Assembly: GCA_965658615.1 (NCBI GenBank)
Contig: CBFHSX010000013.1
Coordinates: forward strand, 1 to 37,660
Source of the DNA: UBA8337 sp965658615
GTDB taxonomy: Bacteria; Pseudomonadota; Alphaproteobacteria; RS24
Length of the DNA: 37,660 nt
Direction of reading: 5' to 3'
Shown here: in pieces, positions 29,904-37,660 of the stretch
Position numbering within the stretch: position 1 is the first letter of the stretch
Layout: every line of letters starts with the position of its first letter
Made by a program: the position numbers and the translations under genes
The notes under the pieces: generated by a model
What the model was told of the DNA's origin: nothing
The model's input: the letters and a program-made list of their open reading frames with translations, nothing else
Database searches by the model: none

Positions 29904-30893
29904 GTGCAACGGCTCATGCCCTATTTTAACACATTGAAGCCTGCGCTGGTGCCGCTGACTTTTATCGGTGTCTTGGTGTCGGCTGTGCTTATCGGTCTGG
30001 TTTATATGCCCGGACCACACAATGAGGATAAGCGCATTATCTTGAAGCGCGGCGCGTCGCTGCGCGCTGTCGCCGGCGTGTTGGATGAGGCCGGTGCCGT
30101 GCGCAGCGCGTTTTTGTTTCGTCTTTATGTGCGCCTTAACGGCCAGGCCGGGGCGCTGAAAGCCGGCGAGTTTGATATGCGGGCCAAGGCCAATATGCCG
30201 GGCCTGCTGACAACATTGGTGCGCGGCGATGTGGTGCTGCACAAAATTACCTTTGCCGAGGGGCTGACCAGCCAACAAATTATCGCGCAAGTGCGCAATG
30301 AAGACGTGCTGAGCGGCACGGTGGACGTCCCCGCCGAGGGCAGTCTTTTGCCCGAGACCTATAATGTGCCGCGCGGCATGTCGCGCGCTGCGCTGGTCAA
30401 GCAAATGCAGCAGGCCCAAAAAGCTGCCTTGGACGCTTTATGGCCGCAACGTCAAAAAGGCCTGCCGGTCAAAACCAAGCAAGAGGCGCTGATATTGGCC
30501 TCGATTGTTGAGCGCGAAACCGGCCTCGCTAAAGAACGCCCGCTGGTCGCCGCCGTGTTTACCAATCGGCTGCGTAAGGGGATGCGGTTGCAATCCGACC
30601 CGACGATTATTTATGGCCTTGTCGGCGGGCAGGGCAAATTGGGCCGACCGATACGGCGCAGCGAGATACGTCGCAAAACACCGTATAATACCTATCGCAT
30701 TAACGGCCTGCCGCCGACCCCGATTGCCAATCCGGGGCGCGCTTCGATTGCGGCCGTGCTCAATCCGGTGGCCAGCAAGGCGCTGTATTTTGTCGCTGAT
30801 GGCACGGGCGGGCATGTGTTTGCCGAGACTTTGTCGGGGCATAATAAAAATGTCCGCCGCTGGCGCGAAATCGAAAAACAGCGGAAGCGATAA
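29904..30893 (+). CDS. mltG: endolytic murein transglycosylase MltG (YceG)
   Basis: Cuts nascent glycan strands near the inner membrane. 329 residues: a transmembrane helix at about 14-34, a LysM-like domain, and the YceG catalytic domain with Glu203 in ASIVERETG, NRLRKGMRLQSDPTIIYG, TYRINGLPPTPIANPG, and HVFAETLSGHNKNVRRWR. It starts at GTG 29904 or ATG 29916; neither has a strong ribosome-binding site. It follows fabF by six bases. The yicC gene, which in many proteobacteria lies between mltG and gmk, is absent from the 43-bp gap. Confidence 0.93.
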   Translation: MQRLMPYFNTLKPALVPLTFIGVLVSAVLIGLVYMPGPHNEDKRIILKRGASLRAVAGVLDEAGAVRSAFLFRLYVRLNGQAGALKAGEFDMRAKANMPGLLTTLVRGDVVLHKITFAEGLTSQQIIAQVRNEDVLSGTVDVPAEGSLLPETYNVPRGMSRAALVKQMQQAQKAALDALWPQRQKGLPVKTKQEALILASIVERETGLAKERPLVAAVFTNRLRKGMRLQSDPTIIYGLVGGQGKLGRPIRRSEIRRKTPYNTYRINGLPPTPIANPGRASIAAVLNPVASKALYFVADGTGGHVFAETLSGHNKNVRRWREIEKQRKR

Positions 30894-30936
30894 TTCGTTA
30901 TAGTAGGGCTTAATCGTTTTGATTCGAGGAGCTCAT

Positions 30937-31569
30937 ATGTCTGCCATTCACCGCCGCGGTTTGATGCTGGTGCTGTCTTCGCCGTCGGGCGCGGGCAAAA
31001 CCACTTTGGCGCGCGGGCTGTTGGCCTCAGATGATGATATTGATATGTCGGTCTCGGTGACGACGCGCAAAGCGCGGTCCGGCGAGATTGACGGGCAGGA
31101 TTATTATTTCCTCGACACACAAGCCTTTGGCGAAATGCGCAATCGCGATGAGTTGCTGGAACACGCCAAAGTGTTTGATAATTATTACGGCACGCCAAAG
31201 GCCCCGGTTGAAGCGGCTTTGCGCGCCGGGCGTGATGTGTTGTTCGATATTGATTGGCAAGGCACGCAGCAATTGCAGGAAGCCGCAGCCGATGATTTGG
31301 TGAAAGTCTTCATCCTGCCGCCAACGGCGGCGGAGCTGGAAAAGCGTCTCAATTCGCGCGCCCAAGACAGCGCTGATGTGGTGGCGGCGCGCATGTCGAA
31401 AGCCTCTGACGAGATCAGCCATTATCCTGAATATGACTATATTATCGTCAATCAGGACGCCGAAGCCAGCCTGATTCAGCTCAAGGGTATTTTGACGGCC
31501 GAACGTTTGAAGCGCGGCCGCCAGACCGGCCTTTCCGATTTCGTCAAAGGCTTGCGCGACTCTTTATAA
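30937..31569 (+). CDS. gmk: guanylate kinase
   Basis: ATP-dependent phosphorylation of GMP to GDP. 210 residues: P-loop SSPSGAGKTT at about 14-23, GMP-binding SVSVTTRKARSGEIDGQDYYF, DIDWQGTQQL and the lid RLNSRAQDSADVVAARM. ATG 30937 has the Shine-Dalgarno CGAGGAG; the 18-base upstream start at 30919 is less likely. It ends 27 bp from the convergent adh gene. Confidence 0.96.
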   Translation: MSAIHRRGLMLVLSSPSGAGKTTLARGLLASDDDIDMSVSVTTRKARSGEIDGQDYYFLDTQAFGEMRNRDELLEHAKVFDNYYGTPKAPVEAALRAGRDVLFDIDWQGTQQLQEAAADDLVKVFILPPTAAELEKRLNSRAQDSADVVAARMSKASDEISHYPEYDYIIVNQDAEASLIQLKGILTAERLKRGRQTGLSDFVKGLRDSL

Positions 31570-31596
31570 TGCCTCGCGCTTTACAGATTGGCGGCT

Positions 31597-32643
31597 TTAG
31601 TTTTCGAGCACCACGCGGCCGATAATATTGCCCTCGCGCAAATCATCCAATGTGCGGTTTGCTTCGCTCATGGCGCGGGTCTCGACCGGAATCGGGTTGA
31701 TTTTGCCGGCTTTGACAATCTCCAACATTTCGATCGTATCGGCCAAAGAGCCGGTCAGTGCGCCGCCAATCGACATGGCGCGGAACGGGAACATTGGGAT
31801 GGGCTGGGCGAAAGCGCCACCAAACAGGCCGACAATTTTCACTTCGCCACCGCGGCGCAACGCGCCTGTGGCAAAACCCAGTGAGCCTTCCGCGCCGACA
31901 AAATCGGCGGCACCGGCGACACCGCCGCCCGTATCGGCCAGCAATTGCTTTAACGCAGCCGGATCACCCGGATTATAAGCCGCTTTGGCGCCGGCCCCCA
32001 TGGCGGCTTGCAGCTTATTCTCATCCAAATCGGCCACTAAAGGCGCTTCGTCAAACATTTCCAGCGCAAATTGCAGCGCCATCATGCCGACACCGCCAAG
32101 CCCGACAATCAAGGCAGGCTCGCCCTTATCGCCTGTATTGAGATATTTCAGCGCCGAATAGGCGGTAATGCCCGAGCACATATAGGTACTGGCCAGACCC
32201 GGCGCGATATCGCCGGCATCGAGGCAATAGCGCTCATGCGGCACCAGACAATGGGTTGAAAAACCGCCTGGCAGATTGACCCCCAGCGCGCGCCCATTGC
32301 ACAAATGCTCGCGGCCATTATCGCAATCTTTGCAATCGCCACAACCGATCCACGGATAAATGACGCGACGGTCGCCGACCTGCACATCCTTCACATCATC
32401 GCCAATGGCAATGACCGTGCCTTCAATCTCATGGCCCAATGTGAAAGGGGTTTGGCGCGCGCCGCGCACATCGAGCTGATTGCCGCCGCCCATATCGAAA
32501 TAGCCGTCATGAAAATGCACATCTGAATGGCAGACGCCGCAATGGCTGATCTCGACCAGCACTTCGCTGCCGCCCGGCGTCGGTGTTTCGGCCTCCACGG
32601 CTTCCAATGCGGCTCCATATGCGGTGATGGCTTGGCTTTTCAT
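31597..32643 (-). CDS. zinc-dependent alcohol dehydrogenase
   Basis: 348-residue medium-chain dehydrogenase. Catalytic zinc ligands are Cys38 (GVCHSD) and His in GHEIEG. The structural zinc loop is CGDCKDCDNGREHLC. The NAD-binding motif is GLGGVGMMALQ, followed by Asp in VADLDENK (NAD preference). The substrate is probably a primary or aromatic alcohol but cannot be fixed by eye. ATG 32643 matches the family start; the longer frame to 32700 overlaps rsmA and is not supported. It lies downstream of surA-rsmA on the same strand with a 16-bp gap. Confidence 0.9.
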   Translation of the reverse strand: MKSQAITAYGAALEAVEAETPTPGGSEVLVEISHCGVCHSDVHFHDGYFDMGGGNQLDVRGARQTPFTLGHEIEGTVIAIGDDVKDVQVGDRRVIYPWIGCGDCKDCDNGREHLCNGRALGVNLPGGFSTHCLVPHERYCLDAGDIAPGLASTYMCSGITAYSALKYLNTGDKGEPALIVGLGGVGMMALQFALEMFDEAPLVADLDENKLQAAMGAGAKAAYNPGDPAALKQLLADTGGGVAGAADFVGAEGSLGFATGALRRGGEVKIVGLFGGAFAQPIPMFPFRAMSIGGALTGSLADTIEMLEIVKAGKINPIPVETRAMSEANRTLDDLREGNIIGRVVLEN

Positions 32644-32659
32644 GACTGTCTCCCTCCGG

Positions 32660-33532
32660 TCATTGGTCGAGCAGGCGCGCCAACGCGCAAAATTGCTCAA
32701 TCTCTAATTCCTCCGCCCGCGCAGTTTCGGCGATTCCGGCCTCGGCCAGCAGGGCGTGTGGGGTAGAGCTTATCTGTTTCAGGCTGGCGCGCAACATTTT
32801 ACGACGCTGACCGAATGCCGCAGCCGTCAGTTTTGCCAGAATAGCCGGCTTGGCGACGGCCAAAGGGGTTTTGCGCGGCCGCAAATCGATAATGGCTGAG
32901 GTGACTTTCGGCGGCGGCACAAAAACCTGCCGGTCGACATCGAAAGCCAGCCGCGCTTCGCTCAGCCATCCGGCCAGCACGGCGAGGCGACCATAATGCT
33001 TGTCACCGGGCTGCGCTGTGACGCGCTGCGCCACTTCTTTTTGGAACATCAGCGTCATGGACAGAAAATCGGGCGCCCAGACGCCATCTTTCCAGCCTTC
33101 ATCCAACCAGCCGGTGAGGAGCGGTGTGGCGATATTATAGGGGAGATTGGCGATGATACGATACGGCGCGTCGGTGATATGCTGCGGGCGCATTTTCAGC
33201 GCATCGCCTTGATGAATGGACAGACGTCCCGGATAGGCGGCGGCGATGTTGTGCAGCGCCGGCAAAAAGCGCTCATCCGCCTCAATGACATGCACATGGC
33301 GTGCCCCCTCCATCAGTAGGCCCCGCGTCAGACCGCCCGGACCGGGGCCGACTTCAATCACGTCGCAATTGGATAAATCGCCCGCCTCGCGCGCAATGCG
33401 GCGGGTCAGATTGAGGTCGAGGATGAAATTCTGGCCGAATTTTTTATCGGCTCTGAGGTCATATTGGCTGATGACGTCGCGTAAAGGCGGCAAGCCGTCA
33501 TCATTTGGCGCATGGCTTGGCGCATCGTGCAT
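32660..33532 (-). CDS. rsmA: 16S rRNA m6-2A1518/A1519 dimethyltransferase
   Basis: KsgA/RsmA dimethylates two adenosines in helix 45 of 16S rRNA. 290 residues: KKFGQNFILDLNLTRRI, SAM motif EVGPGPGGLTRGLL near 60, catalytic NLPYNIATPLL, and FVPPPKVTSAIIDLRPR. The start directly abuts the surA stop (TAAATG). In many alphaproteobacteria pdxA lies between these two; here nothing does. Confidence 0.96.
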   Translation of the reverse strand: MHDAPSHAPNDDGLPPLRDVISQYDLRADKKFGQNFILDLNLTRRIAREAGDLSNCDVIEVGPGPGGLTRGLLMEGARHVHVIEADERFLPALHNIAAAYPGRLSIHQGDALKMRPQHITDAPYRIIANLPYNIATPLLTGWLDEGWKDGVWAPDFLSMTLMFQKEVAQRVTAQPGDKHYGRLAVLAGWLSEARLAFDVDRQVFVPPPKVTSAIIDLRPRKTPLAVAKPAILAKLTAAAFGQRRKMLRASLKQISSTPHALLAEAGIAETARAEELEIEQFCALARLLDQ

Positions 33533-34762
33533 TTAGCGATATTCCACCACAGCGTCGCGGCGCAAGTCGCGCAAATGTCGGCGCGCCAACATCGATATAC
33601 GTTGCGAGAAAATATTGTCGGCAATGGAATCGCGCGAAATATCGACGCCCAAATCATCCTTGCGGTCGCACACGATAAACAGCATCGGCCCTTGTGGTGT
33701 AGAGACGGGTTGCGATAATTGCCCGGCCTCAAGATAGGCAACGGCATTGCGCATGGTCGTGGCGAAGCTTCGCAATTCGCGAAGTCCGGTGCGCTTGGCA
33801 TCGGCATTGATTTTTTTGGCAGCGTCTTGGGCGCGGCGGCAGGTTTTGAAGTCGGCGATAAATTTATCGACGCGACTGTCTTTAGTGTTTTCGGCAAAGC
33901 TGATGGTCAATACATCAAATTTGTTTTTGCCCGGATCATTGCCACCGGCGCGTTTTTCAATCAGGCCAAGAATGTAGACACCGGCCGGGGTCGGGATCGG
34001 GGCCGAGACTTGTCCGGGCTGCATTTGTTGGATCGCTTGGCCAAGGCGCGGTGCCAGCTGATCGGCGGTAATCCACCCCAATTGGCCGCCACGTGCTGCC
34101 GTCGGTGCGACCGAGAATTGCCGTGCAATGGCGGCGAAATCGACACCGGATTGCAATTGCCGAACAATCTCATTCGACAATTGCGCGATTTGTTGCTGAT
34201 TGGCGAAGGCATCGAGATTGAGCAGAATTTCGCTGACCAAATAGCGCGTCTGGTTTACCGCGCGCACGGCTTTGGCATATTGCTCGTCAATTTCCTGATC
34301 GCCGATTTTGACGCGAGCGCTGAAACTGCGCCGCACAAATTGGTTCCACGCCAGCTCGGCATGGATTTGCGTGGTCAGCGTCTCATCTTCGACCGCGTTT
34401 TCTTTCAAAAATTCTTTAATGCCGTCAAGATCCATATTGCCTTCACGGGCGAGGCGTTCCATTTGCTTTTCGATTTCACTACCTTCGATTTCAATCTCGA
34501 CGCGGTTCGCTTCCTGCATTTGCAGCTTCTCATCAACCAAAGAGCGCAGCACTTGGGTGCGCATGCGTTCAGTCATTTCCGGCGATTTTTCCAGCCCCGA
34601 TGTAGCAAAAAACAGGTCAACGCGCTGGTCGACATCATAAAGCGAGATGACCTCGTCATTGACGATAGCGGCAATGCCCTCAACCTCACGCGCATGGCCC
34701 GGCCCTGTTTGCAGAGCCAGCAATAGGGCGGCGGTGGAGAGGGCGGCAACGATGTTTTTCAT
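33533..34762 (-). CDS. surA: periplasmic chaperone/peptidyl-prolyl isomerase SurA
   Basis: Chaperone for outer-membrane beta-barrel proteins. 409 residues: a signal peptide (MKNIVAALSTAALLLALQTGPGHA), an N-terminal SurA chaperone domain with VEGIAAIVNDEVISLYDVDQR, one parvulin PPIase domain (SEILLNLDAFANQQQI...VAPTAARGGQLGWITADQLAPRL), and a C-terminal segment. ATG 34762 was chosen for the clean signal peptide; TTG 34780 is six codons upstream. In many alphaproteobacteria lptD precedes surA; here the next gene upstream is the divergent pepA. Confidence 0.9.
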   Translation of the reverse strand: MKNIVAALSTAALLLALQTGPGHAREVEGIAAIVNDEVISLYDVDQRVDLFFATSGLEKSPEMTERMRTQVLRSLVDEKLQMQEANRVEIEIEGSEIEKQMERLAREGNMDLDGIKEFLKENAVEDETLTTQIHAELAWNQFVRRSFSARVKIGDQEIDEQYAKAVRAVNQTRYLVSEILLNLDAFANQQQIAQLSNEIVRQLQSGVDFAAIARQFSVAPTAARGGQLGWITADQLAPRLGQAIQQMQPGQVSAPIPTPAGVYILGLIEKRAGGNDPGKNKFDVLTISFAENTKDSRVDKFIADFKTCRRAQDAAKKINADAKRTGLRELRSFATTMRNAVAYLEAGQLSQPVSTPQGPMLFIVCDRKDDLGVDISRDSIADNIFSQRISMLARRHLRDLRRDAVVEYR

Positions 34763-34856
34763 TTTTGACTCGTTTTTCAACGCGGAAGCGACATATTAAG
34801 GTGGAACCATGCATAGCGTAAATGACGCTGGACGACCAGTTCTTTACACCATAATG

Positions 34857-34874
34857 TTGGAAACTTATTTCCAA
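34857..34874. promoter_or_regulatory. inverted repeat between surA and pepA
   Basis: TTGGAAA-CTTA-TTTCCAA, perfect 7-bp arms, in the 140-bp divergent surA/pepA region and 28 bp before the pepA start. A possible surA promoter on the minus strand is TTTACG (34822-34817), 18 bp, then TAATAT (34798-34793). The repeat may be an operator or a leader hairpin of pepA. Confidence 0.4.
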
Positions 34875-34902
34875 TTCAAGTGTCCTATCTGCGGAGAAAA
34901 AT

Positions 34903-36387
34903 ATGCCCCTGACAATAAATTTTGCATCTGACAAACTGCCGGAAAAAGGCACATTAATCATCACCGCGACCGATGGCGGCAAGCTGGGCACAATCGGCAA
35001 GGCACTGGATAAAAAAACCGGCGGTGCCATTACCAAAGCCATTAAAATCAAAAAATTCAAAGGCAAGCCGGCCAGCATGTTTGCCTTGCTGGCACCGGCC
35101 AAAACCACGCTTGACCGTATCGTCGTATTGGGGATCGGCGATGGCAAAAAGCTCTCGGCACTGGATGCTGAAAAAATGGGCGGCACGGCGCTGGGCGCGG
35201 TTGAAAAAGCCGAAGGCGTGGTGACCTTTTTGCTTGAGCCAATGGGTAATAAAGACGTTAGTGACGCAGATATTGCGGCGCGCGCTGCCACCGGTGCGCT
35301 GCTGCGCGATTATAAATTTGAAACCTATAAGACCAAGAATAAAACTGAGGGCGGGCCGTCAAAATTCACCGTTGCAACGAAAGCCATGACGGCAGCCAAA
35401 AAGGCCTATGCCGAATTGAAAGCCGTGGCCGAGGGCACGATTTTGGCCCGCGACTTGGTCAATGAGCCGTCAAATATTCTGACGCCGCCGGAATTTGCCA
35501 AGCGCGCCAAAACGCTGAGTAAGCTTGGTGTGAAAGTCGAAGTGCTGTCTGAAGCGCAGATGAAAAAGCTTGGTATGGGCTCGCTGCTGGGCGTCGGCCA
35601 CGGCAGTGTGCAACCCAGCCAAATGGTGGTGATGCAATGGAATGGCGCGGCCAAATCGAAAAAGCCGGTGGCTTTTATCGGCAAGGGCGTGTGCTTTGAC
35701 ACGGGCGGTATTTCCATCAAGCCGGCCGGTGGCATGGAAGATATGAAGGGCGATATGGGCGGTGCGGCAGCCGTGACCGGCCTGATGCACGCTTTGGCGT
35801 CGCGCAAAGCCAAGGTTAACGCGATCGGTGTTTTGGGGCTGGTTGAAAATATGCCCGACGGCAATGCGCAGCGTCCGGGCGATATCGTCACCTCCATGTC
35901 CGGCCAGACCATTGAGGTTTTGAACACGGATGCCGAAGGTCGTCTGGTTTTGGCCGATGCGCTTTGGTACACGCAAAAACGCTTTAAGCCGCAATTCATG
36001 ATCGATTTGGCGACGCTGACCGGCGCCATTATGATCGCGCTGGGGCAAGATTATGCCGGTATGTTTGCCAGCGATGACAAGCTGGCCGAGCAACTCGACA
36101 GCATCGGCAAAGCCGAGGGCGAGCAGGTCTGGCGCATGCCGATGAATGAGAATTTCGATAAAATGATCAACACGCCGAACGCCGATATGAAAAATATCGG
36201 TGGCCGCTATGCCGGTTCGTCAACGGCAGCGCAATTCCTCAAGCGTTTCACCAATGATGTGCCTTGGGTGCATCTCGATATTGCCGGCACGGCGATGGGT
36301 AGCCCGAAAAGTTCGACCAGCCGCACATGGGCATCGGGCTATGGCGTGCGCCTGCTCGATCGTCTGGTCAAAGCGCATTACGAATAG
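34903..36387 (+). CDS. pepA: leucyl aminopeptidase (M17)
   Basis: Cytosolic metallo-aminopeptidase. 494 residues: a variable N-terminal domain, then the M17 catalytic domain with GKGVCFDTGGISIKPAGGM near 260 (metal/substrate Lys and Asp), DMKGDMGGAAAVTG, the signature NTDAEGRLVLADAL near 341, and a C-terminal GGRYAGSSTAAQFLKRF...WVHLDIAGTA. The Shine-Dalgarno GCGGAGAA precedes ATG 34903. In Escherichia coli PepA also binds DNA; that role is not assumed here. Confidence 0.96.
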   Translation: MPLTINFASDKLPEKGTLIITATDGGKLGTIGKALDKKTGGAITKAIKIKKFKGKPASMFALLAPAKTTLDRIVVLGIGDGKKLSALDAEKMGGTALGAVEKAEGVVTFLLEPMGNKDVSDADIAARAATGALLRDYKFETYKTKNKTEGGPSKFTVATKAMTAAKKAYAELKAVAEGTILARDLVNEPSNILTPPEFAKRAKTLSKLGVKVEVLSEAQMKKLGMGSLLGVGHGSVQPSQMVVMQWNGAAKSKKPVAFIGKGVCFDTGGISIKPAGGMEDMKGDMGGAAAVTGLMHALASRKAKVNAIGVLGLVENMPDGNAQRPGDIVTSMSGQTIEVLNTDAEGRLVLADALWYTQKRFKPQFMIDLATLTGAIMIALGQDYAGMFASDDKLAEQLDSIGKAEGEQVWRMPMNENFDKMINTPNADMKNIGGRYAGSSTAAQFLKRFTNDVPWVHLDIAGTAMGSPKSSTSRTWASGYGVRLLDRLVKAHYE

Positions 36388-36391
36388 GCTG

Positions 36392-36853
36392 ATGAGCGAG
36401 GTTCTGTTCTATCATCTGGAGCGTCAGACGCTGGAACAGGCCTTGCCGCTCTTGCTCGAGGCGACGCTGAAGCGCGGCTGGAAAGCGGTCGTGCAAGCCG
36501 GCTCGCCGGAGCGCGTGGCGGCTCTGGACAAGCATTTATGGACTTACAAGGATGAGGCGTTTTTGGCCCATGCCGCCGCCGGCGATGCGCGCTTTGCCGA
36601 CCACGCCGAGGCGCAGCCCATATGGCTGACGGCAGAAGCCGAGACACCGAATGACGCCAATGTGCTTTTTCTGGTCGATGGCGCCGCACGCGACGCCATT
36701 GACGCGTTTCAACGCGTTGTCTTCATGTTTGACGGCCGTGACGAAGAAAGCCTCGCCCGCGCCCGCGGCCATTGGGCCGGGTTGAAAGATAGCGGCCACG
36801 AGCTGACCTATTGGCAGCAAAGCCCGGAAGGCAAATGGGAGCAAAAAGCCTAG
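36392..36853 (+). CDS. holC: DNA polymerase III chi subunit
   Basis: Clamp-loader accessory subunit that binds SSB. 153 residues: MSEVLFYHLERQTLEQALPLLLEATLKRGWKAVV, then HLWTYKDEAFLAHA, PIWLTAEAETPNDANVLFLVDGA and VVFMFDGRDEESLARARGHW. ATG 36392 lies four bases after the pepA stop. The pepA-holC-ndk order is common in alphaproteobacteria, but here two extra genes separate holC from ndk. Confidence 0.93.
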   Translation: MSEVLFYHLERQTLEQALPLLLEATLKRGWKAVVQAGSPERVAALDKHLWTYKDEAFLAHAAAGDARFADHAEAQPIWLTAEAETPNDANVLFLVDGAARDAIDAFQRVVFMFDGRDEESLARARGHWAGLKDSGHELTYWQQSPEGKWEQKA

Positions 36854-36926
36854 TCGACGAATTTCTTACTTTGGCTTAGCTTTTGTGGTAACTTCTTATA
36901 AAGAAAAACAAAAAGGAGTTTGGCTT

Positions 36927-37142
36927 ATGAAGGCCGAAAAAATTCGAAAAAAGAATTCTATCCTCGATTTCTCGCAAGACGAGCCCGAGCGTGTTTCATC
37001 AAAGGAATTTTTGCAAATAGTTGAGACACGCCAATCTGATTTGGAGTCATTTGAATTCGTTCCGCCGCGTTTGGGTGAGAAACATTTTGGGTATTTTCGA
37101 TTAAAATGGAAATGGCCTCACTATTCGCATAGGGCGCCATAA
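36927..37142 (+). CDS. hypothetical protein, 71 residues
   Basis: ATG 36927 has a strong Shine-Dalgarno (AAAAGGAG); the earlier in-frame start at 36885 lacks one. The protein is basic at the N terminus (KAEKIRKKN) and then mixed-charge, with a tyrosine/tryptophan-rich end (FGYFRLKWKWPHYSHRAP) and no membrane helix. Not recognised. The TAA overlaps the next ATG by one base, so the two genes form a unit. Base composition is more AT-rich than holC, suggesting later arrival. Confidence 0.6.
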   Translation: MKAEKIRKKNSILDFSQDEPERVSSKEFLQIVETRQSDLESFEFVPPRLGEKHFGYFRLKWKWPHYSHRAP

Positions 37143-37537
37143 TGTCTGACGAAAAAGATGAGCTGCCAAGCGAAGAAACAGTGCGCCATATGCTTAGTGT
37201 CCAGCGAAGTGAGATCGATGTTCGCCGATCAGAGATCCAAGCAAGGGCAGCGGATTTAGACAATCAGAAAGAAGTGGCGCTGGCATCACTGCAAGCCGAG
37301 AAGGAAGACAGGGCCGGTCAAAGGGAAACAGTGGAGCGAGAATCCACCAAGACGAAAAGATTTATCGTTTCGCTTGTGATGATGCTCCTTATTTTTATCG
37401 GCACTCTGGCATGGCTCGGACATGCGGACGCAATATTCGGCATTTTGAATGAAGCACTCAAATATGCGCTCGGTGGATTGGGGGGTGTCGGTCTCACGAC
37501 CTATTATTTCTTGGTTAAAAGGCCAATGGACAGCTAG
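37142..37537 (+). CDS. hypothetical coiled-coil membrane protein
   Basis: 131 residues: an acidic start, a long charged coiled coil (about 15-72, with the near-repeat RSEIDVRRSEIQARAADL), then two transmembrane helices (about 74-93 and 105-125, the second Gly-rich) and a short KRPMDS tail. Not recognised. It overlaps the preceding 71-residue ORF by one base, which suggests the two products work together. A helical stalk on a membrane hairpin would suit a small membrane-anchored partner. It ends 62 bp before ndk. Confidence 0.65.
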   Translation: MSDEKDELPSEETVRHMLSVQRSEIDVRRSEIQARAADLDNQKEVALASLQAEKEDRAGQRETVERESTKTKRFIVSLVMMLLIFIGTLAWLGHADAIFGILNEALKYALGGLGGVGLTTYYFLVKRPMDS

Positions 37538-37538
37538 C

Positions 37539-37567
37539 TTGCCAAGGCCGCGAAGCAAGACTATAAG
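37539..37567 (+). promoter_or_regulatory. predicted ndk promoter
   Basis: TTGCCA (37539-37544), a 17-bp spacer, and TATAAG (37562-37567). This predicts a start near 37574, about 26 bases before ndk, so ndk has its own promoter independent of the two genes upstream. Confidence 0.65.
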
Positions 37568-37599
37568 ACCCTCAGTTTAACCCAAATGAGGATCTCCCG

Positions 37600-37660
37600 A
37601 TGGCTCTTGAGCGTACTTTTTCGATTATCAAACCCGATGCCACCAAGCGCAATCTGACCG
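37600..37660 (+). CDS. ndk: nucleoside diphosphate kinase, 5' part (3' end outside window)
   Basis: ATG 37600 follows GAGGATCT. The 20 visible residues, MALERTFSIIKPDATKRNLT, match the NDK start, including the conserved IIKPDA. The enzyme balances NTP pools by transferring phosphate through an active-site His beyond the window. It is downstream of pepA-holC as in many alphaproteobacteria. Confidence 0.95.
   Translation, partial: MALERTFSIIKPDATKRNLT

Noticed and set aside
29229..30419. A 396-codon minus-strand frame opposite fabF/mltG
   Set aside because: It spans two real genes on the other strand and its translation shows only His/Arg/Gln-rich shadow composition.

Overview
The window looks like ordinary chromosomal DNA of an alphaproteobacterium of moderate GC. 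The evidence is gene order: guaB-rsmB-guaA; panB, a YfgM-like gene, bamB and der; purF-cvpA-radA-mlaFE-alr-dnaB; rpsF-rpsR-DUF2232-rplI; fabD-fabG-acpP-fabF-mltG-gmk; surA-rsmA; pepA-holC-ndk. All of these are familiar alphaproteobacterial neighbourhoods. I cannot assign an order or family. The first and last genes (guaB, ndk) are cut by the window edges.

Layout. 1-4507 (+): purine synthesis (guaB, guaA) with rsmB and a periplasmic TPR protein. 4493-5192: an AT-rich 0.7 kb insert at the 3' end of guaA, bounded by a 13-bp direct repeat and carrying one small membrane-protein gene. It looks like a minimal or decayed guaA-attached genomic island. 5191-8820 (+): a small membrane protein, ppnP, then a tightly overlapping set (MOSC protein, tyrosine-phosphatase-like protein, DM13 protein, SMR transporter) and an SDR oxidoreductase. 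8893-13257 (+): panB, YfgM-like protein, bamB, der. 13258-15414: an accessory patch with two paralogous zinc-ribbon genes on the + strand flanking a minus-strand BrnT/BrnA toxin-antitoxin pair, then an HNH nuclease gene broken by one in-frame stop and preceded by a coupled 31-codon ORF. 15415-26303 (-): SDR, purF, cvpA, radA, mlaF, mlaE, alr, dnaB, rplI (frameshifted tail), DUF2232, rpsR, rpsF. 26569-31569 (+): type II fatty-acid synthesis, mltG, gmk. 31597-34762 (-): alcohol dehydrogenase, rsmA, surA. 34903 to the end (+): pepA, holC, two unknown small genes, ndk.

Themes. Purine nucleotide genes recur (guaB, guaA, purF, gmk, ndk). Envelope functions recur too (bamB, surA, mlaEF, mltG, alr, cvpA). 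Several genes that in many alphaproteobacteria sit inside these clusters are not here: lptF/lptG/lptD and pdxA between pepA and rsmA, and yicC between mltG and gmk.

The points most worth following up are the guaA att-like duplication and its small cargo, the zinc-ribbon/BrnTA/HNH accessory patch with a shared promoter motif, the amber-interrupted HNH gene, and the frameshift in the acidic tail of ribosomal protein L9. No tRNA, rRNA, CRISPR array, transposase or integrase gene was seen.
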